Source: DATGIQ01 sp035295665
Lineage (GTDB): Bacteria; Planctomycetota; Planctomycetia; Gemmatales; Gemmataceae
Assembly: GCA_035295665.1 (NCBI GenBank)
Contig: DATGIQ010000510.1
Span: 1-13,890 of the forward strand
Reading direction: 5' to 3'
Length of the DNA: 13,890 nt
The translations under genes and the position numbers were made by a program. The notes beneath the pieces are model-generated. The model was not told the origin of the DNA. It saw only the letters and a list, made by a program, of their open reading frames with translations, and did not search any database. Positions 6,653-13,467 of this stretch are shown here, piece after piece. Numbering within the stretch: the first letter of the stretch is position 1; every line of letters starts with the position of its first letter.

Positions 6653-7616
6653 GTCAGTGTACCGGATCCGTCGTCTGGAGGAGGAGATTGCCCGCGTCTA
6701 TCCCACAGACAAGATCAAGAGCCCTGTCCACCTCTCGATCGGCCAGGAGGCGGTCTCGGTCGGGGTTTGTGAGGCCCTGAAGCCGCACGATGTTGTCTTC
6801 GGCACGTACCGCGGCCACGCGCTGTACCTGGCCAAAGGCGGCGATCTGAAGCGCATGGTTGCCGAGCTGTACGGCAAGGCGACCGGCTGCACGAAAGGCA
6901 AGGGCGGATCCATGCACCTGATCGCCCCCGACCAGGGCGTAATGGGCACTTCCGCCGTCGTCGGCACGACCATTGCCAATGCCGTCGGCTATGCTTATGC
7001 CCTCCGCTACATGCAGAGCAAACGAATTGTCGCCAGCTTCTTTGGCGATGGTGCGACCGAGGAAGGGGTCTTCTCGGAAAGTCTGAATTTCGCCGTGCTC
7101 AAGCGGCTGCCGATTCTCTTTGTCTGCGAAAACAATCAGTACGCGATCCACACGCATCAACGCCGACGCCAAGGGGCGCCGGCGATCTGTGCCCGCGCCC
7201 GGTCGCACGGCTTGCCTGCGGAACGCATTAACGGCAACGATATCTTCCGCGTTTGCGAACGGGCCAAGGAAGCCACGGCACAAATTCGTGCCGGCGGCGG
7301 GCCGTGGTTTTTGGAGGTTCTGACGTACCGCTGGAAGGAACATGTTGGGCCGGGCGAAGATTACCAACTCGGCCACCGAAGCCGGGAGGAGGCGGCGGCG
7401 TGGATCGATAGCGATCCCCTCAACCGCCTCAGGGCAGCAGTCGAGCCCGAAATTCGCGCTCGATTGGAGGAAGAAGTGGAAGCGGAAATTACGACCGCTT
7501 TCGCCTTTGCCGAAGCCAGTCCGTTCGCACCGTCGGAGGAACTCTATCAGGATGTCTTCAAGGAGTACACGGATGACGCGCGGAATGCCGATCGCCTCGT
7601 TCCCAGCACCGATTGA
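6633..7616 (+). CDS. Thiamine-diphosphate-dependent E1 alpha subunit (2-oxoacid dehydrogenase type)
   Basis: This 327-residue protein is an E1 alpha subunit. It carries the start LYRSVYRIRRLEEEIARVY, HLSIGQEAVSVG, TYRGHALYLAKGG, GKGGSMHL, and the thiamine diphosphate/Mg motif GDG (138-140) closed by NN (167-168). The beta subunit follows with a 44-base overlap. Neither an E2 acyltransferase with a lipoyl domain nor an E3 gene is present, so this is unlikely to be a pyruvate dehydrogenase. The loop that normally reads RGHS in dehydrogenase E1 alpha reads RWKEHVGPGEDY here, a variant I associate with sugar or secondary-metabolite E1 pairs. The pair AviB1/AviB2 of avilamycin biosynthesis is a known case where an E1 pair supplies a two-carbon branch to a sugar. 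I infer a similar acyl-transfer role here. Family is certain; substrate is not. Confidence 0.87.
   Translation: MYERLYRSVYRIRRLEEEIARVYPTDKIKSPVHLSIGQEAVSVGVCEALKPHDVVFGTYRGHALYLAKGGDLKRMVAELYGKATGCTKGKGGSMHLIAPDQGVMGTSAVVGTTIANAVGYAYALRYMQSKRIVASFFGDGATEEGVFSESLNFAVLKRLPILFVCENNQYAIHTHQRRRQGAPAICARARSHGLPAERINGNDIFRVCERAKEATAQIRAGGGPWFLEVLTYRWKEHVGPGEDYQLGHRSREEAAAWIDSDPLNRLRAAVEPEIRARLEEEVEAEITTAFAFAEASPFAPSEELYQDVFKEYTDDARNADRLVPSTD
7560..7565 (+). promoter_or_regulatory. Shine-Dalgarno site fixing the E1 beta start
   Basis: AAGGAG lies 7 bases before the ATG at 7573, within the E1 alpha gene. It picks that start out of a frame that stays open back to 7342, where the reading is only an out-of-frame shadow of E1 alpha. 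A second in-frame ATG at 7585 is possible but has no comparable site. Confidence 0.7.
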
Positions 7617-8700
7617 CACGTCCTCTACGCCATCGCCAACCAGCAAGCGGAAATCAGTCCGGACGCTGTCTTACGTCGAGGCGATCTGTGAAGCCACCGA
7701 TCTGGAGATGGCGCGCGACCCGGCCGTCATCGTGTTCGGGCTGGATGTGGACGACCCGAAGGCGATTCAGGGAACAACGCGGGGGCTGGTGGAAAAGTAT
7801 GGTCCGGAGCGCGTCTTCGGCACGCCGCTGTCGGAAGATGCCATGACCGGGGCGGCCATCGGCATGGCCCTGGCCGGGCTGCGGCCGATCCATGTTCACA
7901 TCCGCATGGATTTTCTGATGCTGGCCATGAACCAGCTTGTGAATGTCGCTGCCAAGAGCCGCTACATGTTCGGTGGAGCGGTATCGGTGCCCCTGGTCGT
8001 CCGCTCGATGATTGGGCGGAGCTGGGGCCAGGGGGCACAGCACTCGCAAGGCCTCCACAGCTTCTTCATGCACGTACCCGGACTCGAGGTCGTCGCGCCG
8101 ACCACGCCGTACGATGCCAAGGGGTGTCTGACTGCCGCGGTTCGGGACGACAACCCGGTCCTGTACGTCGAGCATCGCTTGCTCCACTTTCAACAGGGGC
8201 CGGTCCCGGAAGGCTCGTATACCGTCCTACCGGGGAAGGCGCGGGTGACGGCTCCGGGCGCTGACGTCACCCTGGTTGGCATCTCGTATATGCAGGTGGA
8301 ATGCCTACGTGCCCGCCATTACCTCGAAGCGGTGGGCATTGGCGCGGAGGTCATCGATCCGATCTGGCTCAGTCCGCTTGATATCGACACGATCACAGCC
8401 TCTGTGGAAAGAACGGGGCGACTGCTGGTCGTCGATACCGGATGGCTCTCGTGCGGGGCCAGCGCGGAAATCATCGCGCAGGTTGCTGAGCGACTTCAGG
8501 GGATTCGCGACCTGGGTCTGAAGCGCTTGGGCTTCGCGCCGGTAACCTGTCCCACGACCCCCGCACTCGAACAGCTCTTTTATCCAGACGCAAGGACCAT
8601 TGCCACGGCGGCGCGCGACCTGGTGGAAGGAGAGAAGACCGGCTGGCTTCCCGAGGAGCGCCCCGACCTGCGCATGATCGAATTCAAGGGACCGTTCTGA
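7573..8700 (+). CDS. Thiamine-diphosphate-dependent E1 beta subunit (transketolase-like)
   Basis: This 375-residue protein is the partner of the E1 alpha subunit just upstream. It has the pyrimidine-binding domain with the cofactor-activating glutamate in TPLSEDAMTGAAIGMALAG (Glu88), the segment WGQGAQHSQGLHSFFMHVPG (His157), and VVAPTTPYDAKG, all hallmarks of E1 beta. The C-terminal transketolase domain (LVVDTGW and onward) continues into a tail ending EFKGPF. It is about 50 residues longer than typical E1 beta (about 325). Part of the excess is a Ser/Pro/Thr-rich N-terminus of some 28 residues before RTLSYVEAICEA, encoded in and just beyond the overlap with E1 alpha. The 44-base overlap implies coupled, balanced synthesis of an alpha2beta2 enzyme. 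The stop overlaps the next start as TGATG. Confidence 0.87.
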   Translation: MTRGMPIASFPAPIDTSSTPSPTSKRKSVRTLSYVEAICEATDLEMARDPAVIVFGLDVDDPKAIQGTTRGLVEKYGPERVFGTPLSEDAMTGAAIGMALAGLRPIHVHIRMDFLMLAMNQLVNVAAKSRYMFGGAVSVPLVVRSMIGRSWGQGAQHSQGLHSFFMHVPGLEVVAPTTPYDAKGCLTAAVRDDNPVLYVEHRLLHFQQGPVPEGSYTVLPGKARVTAPGADVTLVGISYMQVECLRARHYLEAVGIGAEVIDPIWLSPLDIDTITASVERTGRLLVVDTGWLSCGASAEIIAQVAERLQGIRDLGLKRLGFAPVTCPTTPALEQLFYPDARTIATAARDLVEGEKTGWLPEERPDLRMIEFKGPF

Positions 8701-9914
8701 TGAAGACCCAATGCCTGGCTCAGGCGGCCAACCTCCACTGGCCGCTCATGAAGAACAACATCGCACGGGAAGACCTCGACGCAGTCTGTGCACTGCTGAG
8801 CGAGGAGGACCCGGTCTTAACCCAGTCGCGGCATGTCCGGGCCTTTGAAGAGGAATGGTCGGATTGGCTCGGCGTGAAGTACAGCGTGTTTGTCAATTCC
8901 GGCTCGTCCGCCAATCTGCTTACGCTCGCGGCCCTGAAAGAGCTGCACGGGGCCGGTGGGGAAGTCGTCGTACCGACCATCACGTGGGTCTCCGATATCG
9001 CCGCGGTGCTGCATTGCGGCTTTGAGCCGGTCTTTGTGGATATCGATCCGGCGACGCTCGGAATGGACAATGAGCAGGCGCTGGCACGGCTCAACTCACG
9101 GACTCGGGCCGTCTTTCTCACGCATGTCCTCGGCTTCAATGCCCTGACGCCCCGTTTGCTCGACGAGCTTGGCCGCCGCCGTATTCCGCTTTTGGAAGAT
9201 GTGTGCGAATCCCACGGTGCAACCTTCCATGGCCGGAAACTCGGTTCGATCGGACTCCTTTCCAACTTTTCGTTTTACTACGCCCATCACCTGAGCACGA
9301 TCGAAGGCGGCATGGTCTGCACGAACGATGCCGACATGTACGAAGCGGTCCGGATGCTCCGCTCGCACGGTTTGGTGCGCGAGTTGGACTCGGCCAGCCG
9401 CAAAAAGGAGTACGCGGATGAATACGCCGATTTGAATCCTGAATTCACCTTCGCATACCCTGGCTACAACGTCCGCGGTACCGAAATCAACGCCATCATT
9501 GGTCGATCCCAACTCCCGCGCCTGGACGAAAACATCCAGCGCCGCACGGACAACTTGCTGCTGTTCCTGGAAAACCTGGATGAAACCGTTTACCAGACAG
9601 AGTTCGCAACCGAAGGGAGCAGCAACTATGCCCTGACACTGATTTTTAAAGATCCCAATCCCGCCTTGGCCCGGCGCGTGATGGCCGCCCTGAAGAATTA
9701 CGGAGTCGAATTCCGGCGCGGCACGGCAGGTGGCGGCAATCAGCTCCGGCAACCGTATCTGCGCCGCCTTTTCGGGCCGCATGAATACAAGAAATTTCCG
9801 CGTGCCGATCATGTGCACTTTTACGGCTTCTACATCGGGAACTACCCTACGCTGGAGCGGGAGAAAATTCTCCGTCTGTGCGATCTGCTGAACCTTGTGG
9901 CCCATGACGAATAG
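8700..9914 (+). CDS. DegT-fold PLP sugar 3-dehydratase with His in place of the PLP lysine (ColD-like)
   Basis: This 404-residue protein has the DegT/DnrJ/EryC1/StrS aminotransferase fold. It shows NSGSSANLLTLAAL (66-79), VVVPTITWVSDIAAV (89-103), and LLEDVCESHGA (164-174), with Asp167 placed for the PLP ring nitrogen. At the usual Schiff-base lysine it reads SFYYAHHLSTIEGG, with His196 instead of Lys. That swap marks the 3-dehydratases: ColD (GDP-4-keto-6-deoxymannose 3-dehydratase, colitose pathway) and the E1/RfbH enzyme (CDP sugars). There is no CxCxxC-type cysteine cluster as in the [2Fe-2S] E1/RfbH enzymes, which favours the ColD type. It should therefore remove the C3 hydroxyl of a 4-keto-6-deoxy nucleotide sugar rather than transaminate. 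A GDP-fucose-synthase-like gene nearby supports a GDP-sugar route. The start is coupled to the E1 beta stop (TGATG). Confidence 0.85.
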   Translation: MKTQCLAQAANLHWPLMKNNIAREDLDAVCALLSEEDPVLTQSRHVRAFEEEWSDWLGVKYSVFVNSGSSANLLTLAALKELHGAGGEVVVPTITWVSDIAAVLHCGFEPVFVDIDPATLGMDNEQALARLNSRTRAVFLTHVLGFNALTPRLLDELGRRRIPLLEDVCESHGATFHGRKLGSIGLLSNFSFYYAHHLSTIEGGMVCTNDADMYEAVRMLRSHGLVRELDSASRKKEYADEYADLNPEFTFAYPGYNVRGTEINAIIGRSQLPRLDENIQRRTDNLLLFLENLDETVYQTEFATEGSSNYALTLIFKDPNPALARRVMAALKNYGVEFRRGTAGGGNQLRQPYLRRLFGPHEYKKFPRADHVHFYGFYIGNYPTLEREKILRLCDLLNLVAHDE

Positions 9915-9933
9915 ACGGAATGATCCGGTGGGC

Positions 9934-9937
9934 GGAG
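9934..9937 (+). promoter_or_regulatory. Shine-Dalgarno site fixing the radical SAM start
   Basis: GGAG lies 6 bases before the ATG at 9944. An in-frame ATG at 9920 has its only purine-rich stretch directly against the start codon, so 9944 is preferred. Confidence 0.6.
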
Positions 9938-9943
9938 TGTGCC

Positions 9944-11545
9944 ATGGCAACGACAAAAAAGCTCGATCTGGTTCTGATCAACCCAAGCAGCCGCACTCAG
10001 GTTTATCAATCATTGGGCATCAAGCTAACTGCCGTCGAGAATCCGGTCTGGGCGGGTCTCATGGCTACCTTTTGCCGCCAGCGCGGCGTATCCGTTGAAA
10101 TCATCGATGCCGAGGCCGAGGAGCTAATCCCCGAGGAGGTCGCCGAACGGATCGAAGATCTCGATCCGGTATTGGCGGCGGTGGTCGTGTATGGCCATCA
10201 ACCTTCCGCTTCGACTCAGATCATGACGACGGCCGGGCTGAGCTGCACCGCGATCAAAGCACGGACACCAGCTCAGCACGTCTTGCTCCTCGGTGGACAC
10301 GTGGCGGCTTTGCCGGAGCGAACGCTCCGGGAAGAGCAGGCGGACTTCGTGGCGGCAGGTGAAGGGTTGCATACATTGGTTGACCTGGTCGAGGCGTTGA
10401 AGACGCCGGTGCCGAGACTTGACCGAGTGTCTGGCCTGTGGTACCGCGCTGACGGCACCCTACGCAGCACGCCGGATCGGCCACTGGTTGCCGACCTCGA
10501 GGGCGAAATGCCTGGCCAGGCATGGGATTTGTTGCCCATGTCCAAGTACCGCGCCCATAACTGGCATTGCCTGGACGGGAGCGACCGCCAACCCTATGCG
10601 GCTCTCTACACGACCCTTGGCTGCCCGTATCATTGTTCCTTCTGCTGTATCCAGGCGCCGTTCAAAAGCGGTGAGCGAGCGGCCGGTCAGCGCTACTCGG
10701 CCAATAGCTACCGCTACTGGAGCCCGGATAGCGTCCTCGCCCAGATTGATGTGCTGGTCAACCGCTACGGCATCCGCAATCTGAAAATTGCCGACGAGAT
10801 GTTTGTGTTGAACCGCAAACATGTGCTGGGGATTTGCGATCGGATCATCGAACGCGGTTATGACCTGAACATCTGGGCGTATGCACGGATAGACACCATC
10901 AAGGATGGGATGCTGGCAAAGCTCAAGGCCGCTGGTTTCAACTGGCTGGCCCTCGGCATCGAGGCGGGGGCCGATCGCGTCCGGGCCAATGTGGATAAAG
11001 GCTTTACCCAGGAAGAGATTTACACAGTCATTGCCCAAATCCGCGACGCCGGCATACACGTCATTGGCAATTACATTTTCGGCTTACCCGAAGACGATTT
11101 GGAAACCATGCAGGCAACGTTGGATCTGGCCCAGGAACTCAACTGCGAATTCGCCAACTTTTACTCGACCATGGCCTATCCGGGTTCTCCCCTCTATACC
11201 TTGGCCGTCCGGCAGAACATTCCGCTCCCGCCGCAGTGGACTGGCTATTCGCAGCATTCCTCCGATTGTCTACCGTTACCGACCCATTACATCCCGGCCA
11301 GGGAGGTTTTGCGGTTTCGCGATCAGGCATTCGTCTCGTATTACACCAACCCACGCTATCTGGACATGGTCGCGCAGCGATTCGGCCCTGACAGGTTGAT
11401 GCACATCAAGGAAATGACCAGCTATCGTCTGGAGCGGCATCTACTGAGCGGCAAGCTTCAGGTGCCGGCGGTGATACTTCCGAGGGCCCGTCAGAGTTCG
11501 ATCGATCTGTCCAGTCGGAATGCCGTGGCGCTTGCGGAAGGTTGA
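9944..11545 (+). CDS. B12-binding-domain radical SAM protein
   Basis: This 533-residue protein begins with a Rossmann-like cobalamin-binding region (about 5-150). It includes DLVLINPSS, a VWAGLMATFCRQRGVSVEIIDAEA segment and VLLLGGHVAALPERTLREEQADFVAAGEG, the usual pattern of this class. The DxHxxG motif that ligates cobalt from below is absent, as in many members. The radical SAM core follows, with GCPYHCSFC giving the CxxxCxxC [4Fe-4S] cluster (Cys227, Cys231, Cys234), then IADEMFVLN, ALGIEAGADRVRANVDKG and GNYIFGLPEDD. The C-terminal ~130 residues have no domain I recognise. Such proteins methylate unreactive carbons or rearrange substrates. Being last in the sugar cluster, 29 bases after the dehydratase, it may act on the sugar or its carrier (inference). 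Its stop is 5 bases from that of the convergent rluD-like gene. Confidence 0.83.
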   Translation: MATTKKLDLVLINPSSRTQVYQSLGIKLTAVENPVWAGLMATFCRQRGVSVEIIDAEAEELIPEEVAERIEDLDPVLAAVVVYGHQPSASTQIMTTAGLSCTAIKARTPAQHVLLLGGHVAALPERTLREEQADFVAAGEGLHTLVDLVEALKTPVPRLDRVSGLWYRADGTLRSTPDRPLVADLEGEMPGQAWDLLPMSKYRAHNWHCLDGSDRQPYAALYTTLGCPYHCSFCCIQAPFKSGERAAGQRYSANSYRYWSPDSVLAQIDVLVNRYGIRNLKIADEMFVLNRKHVLGICDRIIERGYDLNIWAYARIDTIKDGMLAKLKAAGFNWLALGIEAGADRVRANVDKGFTQEEIYTVIAQIRDAGIHVIGNYIFGLPEDDLETMQATLDLAQELNCEFANFYSTMAYPGSPLYTLAVRQNIPLPPQWTGYSQHSSDCLPLPTHYIPAREVLRFRDQAFVSYYTNPRYLDMVAQRFGPDRLMHIKEMTSYRLERHLLSGKLQVPAVILPRARQSSIDLSSRNAVALAEG

Positions 11546-11550
11546 CCATT

Positions 11551-12564
11551 TCACCTTGATCCGGACCGATATTGTCGCAGCGCAGCCAAGGTCCGCTCGA
11601 ACTCCGGCGGCAGCGCGGCCTCGATCTCAATGAAGTCTCTCCGCCGTGGATGGTGAAAGCGGAGCCGGCTGGCGTGCAGAGCCTGACGCGGCATGAGGAT
11701 TTCATCCGCCTCGGGCTCTAGATCCGGAACCAGGTCGGACAAACGCAGACAATCACGGCCGCCATAGGTCTTGTCCGCCAGCACGGGGCAGCCGACGCTC
11801 GCCAAGTGAACGCGGATTTGGTGCGTTCTTCCCGTGCGCGGATTGATGCGGCACAAGGTAAATCCTCGAAATCGCTCCTTCACTTCGTAATAACTGCAAG
11901 CGTCCTTTCCAACCTCTTCCTCTTCCGTCACGATCATCTTGATCCGATCGTTGGGATGGCGGGCAATGCGACCTTCGATGTAGTCACTGTCGCGATCCAG
12001 GACGCCCGCAGTGATGGCCGTGTATTCCTTAAACACCTTCCGGGTCTCGAACTGATTGCTCAGGTCGCGGTGCGCGGCCTCATCCTTGGCGATGAGGATC
12101 ACACCGCTCGTGTCACGGTCGAGTCGATGGACGATCCCCGGGCGATACTCGCCATTGAGCTGGCTCAGCTTACCAAAGCGGAACTGGATGGCGTTGGCCA
12201 AGGTGCCACTCCAATGGCCCTTGGCAGGATGGACAACCATATCGGCCGGCTTGTTGATGACCGCAAGGTATTCATCTTCGTAAAGGACTTCGAGGGGAAT
12301 ATCTTCGGGTACGGGCAGATCATGCGTAGGCGGTGGCGGCCAAACCCTGATCTGGTCGCCGTACCGGATCTTATAGCTTGCCTTTCCCAGCCGATCGTTG
12401 ACCAGGACGGCACCCGCATCAATGATGCGCTGGATGGCGGATCGGCTCAGCTCCGAGAACATCAGCACCAGATACTGGTCGAGGCGCGTTCCCTCAACCT
12501 TTCGCCGAACCGTCAGGTCAACGTAGGGAACATCTGGGGATAACGATGAATTGGGGACCTGCAT
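11551..12564 (-). CDS. rluD: RluD-type 23S rRNA pseudouridine synthase
   Basis: This 337-residue protein of the RluA/RluD family isomerises uridines in 23S rRNA to pseudouridine. An N-terminal S4 RNA-binding domain (about 15-75, RLDQYLVLMFSELSRSAIQRIID and onward) is followed by the catalytic domain. That domain holds LAVINKPADMVVHPAKG (100-116), the active-site motif HRLDRDTSG (146-154, Asp149), and NPRTGRTHQIRVHLASVGCPVLADKTYGG. The ATG has only GAAGG nearly touching it, a poor ribosome site. No better start precedes the S4 domain, so the start is less sure than the family. It lies 23 bases after the TPR gene and probably shares its promoter. It converges on the radical SAM gene, and no clear terminator lies between them. 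The exact uridine target cannot be read from sequence, and an RluC-like specificity is possible. Confidence 0.9.
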   Translation of the reverse strand: MQVPNSSLSPDVPYVDLTVRRKVEGTRLDQYLVLMFSELSRSAIQRIIDAGAVLVNDRLGKASYKIRYGDQIRVWPPPPTHDLPVPEDIPLEVLYEDEYLAVINKPADMVVHPAKGHWSGTLANAIQFRFGKLSQLNGEYRPGIVHRLDRDTSGVILIAKDEAAHRDLSNQFETRKVFKEYTAITAGVLDRDSDYIEGRIARHPNDRIKMIVTEEEEVGKDACSYYEVKERFRGFTLCRINPRTGRTHQIRVHLASVGCPVLADKTYGGRDCLRLSDLVPDLEPEADEILMPRQALHASRLRFHHPRRRDFIEIEAALPPEFERTLAALRQYRSGSR

Positions 12565-12587
12565 ACCTTCAAGTCTGCCGGCCGGGG

Positions 12588-13355
12588 CTACGGACCAACT
12601 GGATTCATCTTTGGGATTGGGATATTCGCTTTGGGAGCGGCCTTCTCATTTCCTTTGGCGTAGAGCTCCTCGACCTGTTTACGAGAGGTCTCCAGGATGC
12701 CGATTCGCTCGGTCGCCGTTTTGCCTGCAGGACTATCGGGGTATTTCTTGGCCAACTCTTGATAATACTCCAGCGCTCGATCCAAGCTGCCGGCACGCTT
12801 TTCTTCTTTGCTGGCATCGGACTTCTCCGACGTGGCAGCTTCCGCAGTCTCAGTTGGTTCAACGAGGCCGGCGAGCGTTTCTTCCGCGGTGGCCCTACCT
12901 AACATCGCTTCTTGGGCAAGTAGCGGGGCATCGACGCAGTGGGGCAGCAGCTCGGTGTAGAGTCGGTGGCTGTCCTTGAGCATCGGCAAGGCCCGTACAC
13001 GGTCCTCACTGGCCAAGGACAAGATTCCTTGTTGCATATTCCAGCGAGCCAGATCAAAGCGGGCGGCCCGCGCTGCGGTGGTGCCCGGATTGCGGGCCTC
13101 AATTGAGAGCAACTTGGCTGTGCCCGCGGCCGGATCGTGGGTTGCCTCATCTACACCAGTCCAGAGACTGGACCGCTGCCGAACCGTGGCACTGATTGCG
13201 TACTGCCAGACGGCAAAGCTCGCGAGAGCCAACAGGACGAAGACCCAGATGAGTGTGGACGTGGATTTGGGAGCCGATCGCATCCCCTGAAGCAATCGGC
13301 CCATACGGTCAGCCAGCTCGTTCGTGTGGAGCTGATGGCGATGTTCCGCTTTCAT
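12588..13355 (-). CDS. Membrane-anchored TPR protein
   Basis: This 255-residue protein has a charged cytoplasmic start (MKAEHRHQLHTNELADRMGRLLQG), one transmembrane helix (about 34-53, TLIWVFVLLALASFAVWQYA), and a helical outer or periplasmic part. TPR-like helices are seen at about 70-135 and again at about 190-225 (LDRALEYYQELAKKYPDSPAG, a good TPR unit). Between them lies an Ala/Glu/Thr/Ser/Lys-rich linker (about 160-187), and the tail is Lys/Pro rich. The layout recalls YfgM-like TPR proteins linked to secretion and envelope folding, but similarity beyond the layout is not evident. I associate the MKAEHRHQLHTNELA start with planctomycete proteins. A good promoter lies upstream, and AAGG 4 bases (or GGGAG 10 bases) before the ATG could bind ribosomes. 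It is probably co-transcribed with the rluD-like gene. Confidence 0.78.
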   Translation of the reverse strand: MKAEHRHQLHTNELADRMGRLLQGMRSAPKSTSTLIWVFVLLALASFAVWQYAISATVRQRSSLWTGVDEATHDPAAGTAKLLSIEARNPGTTAARAARFDLARWNMQQGILSLASEDRVRALPMLKDSHRLYTELLPHCVDAPLLAQEAMLGRATAEETLAGLVEPTETAEAATSEKSDASKEEKRAGSLDRALEYYQELAKKYPDSPAGKTATERIGILETSRKQVEELYAKGNEKAAPKANIPIPKMNPVGP

Positions 13356-13407
13356 GCGGCCTTAACTCCCTTGAGCGGGTGTGCGGTTGCGAGCGTTAAC
13401 TTCCGTG

Positions 13408-13436
13408 ATGATAGGAGCTTGGGCGGGCGAGGTCAA
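13408..13436 (-). promoter_or_regulatory. Sigma-70-type promoter for the TPR and rluD-like genes
   Basis: On the minus strand, TTGACC (13431-13436) and TATCAT (13408-13413) are separated by exactly 17 bases. Each hexamer matches five of six consensus bases. It sits in the 112-base gap between the TIM-barrel stop and the TPR start and points toward the TPR gene. Transcription would begin near 13400, giving a leader of about 45 bases. This is the best promoter match I found in the window. Confidence 0.65.
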
Positions 13437-13467
13437 TGCAGACTGCTCCGGATGAGATCGCACCGGA

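Noticed and set aside
7342..7572. N-terminal extension of the E1 beta frame back to 7342
   Set aside because: The translation there is Arg/Lys-rich out-of-frame reading of E1 alpha, and the good ribosome site at 7560-7565 points to 7573.
6654..7646. Minus-strand open frame (330 codons) opposite E1 alpha
   Set aside because: It mirrors the E1 alpha coding frame and shows no protein family features.
6633..8700. Housekeeping pyruvate or branched-chain oxoacid dehydrogenase
   Set aside because: There is no lipoyl-domain E2 or E3 gene nearby, the E1 alpha loop differs from RGHS, and the pair is embedded in and coupled to sugar genes.
11538..11557. Hairpin between the convergent radical SAM and rluD-like genes as a bidirectional terminator
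   Set aside because: Only a 5-bp AAGGT/ACCTT stem with a 10-base loop and no T-runs, too weak to support.
11806..12543. Plus-strand open frame (245 codons) opposite the rluD-like gene
   Set aside because: The minus strand has clear S4 and HRLDRDTSG motifs, and the plus-strand translation resembles nothing.
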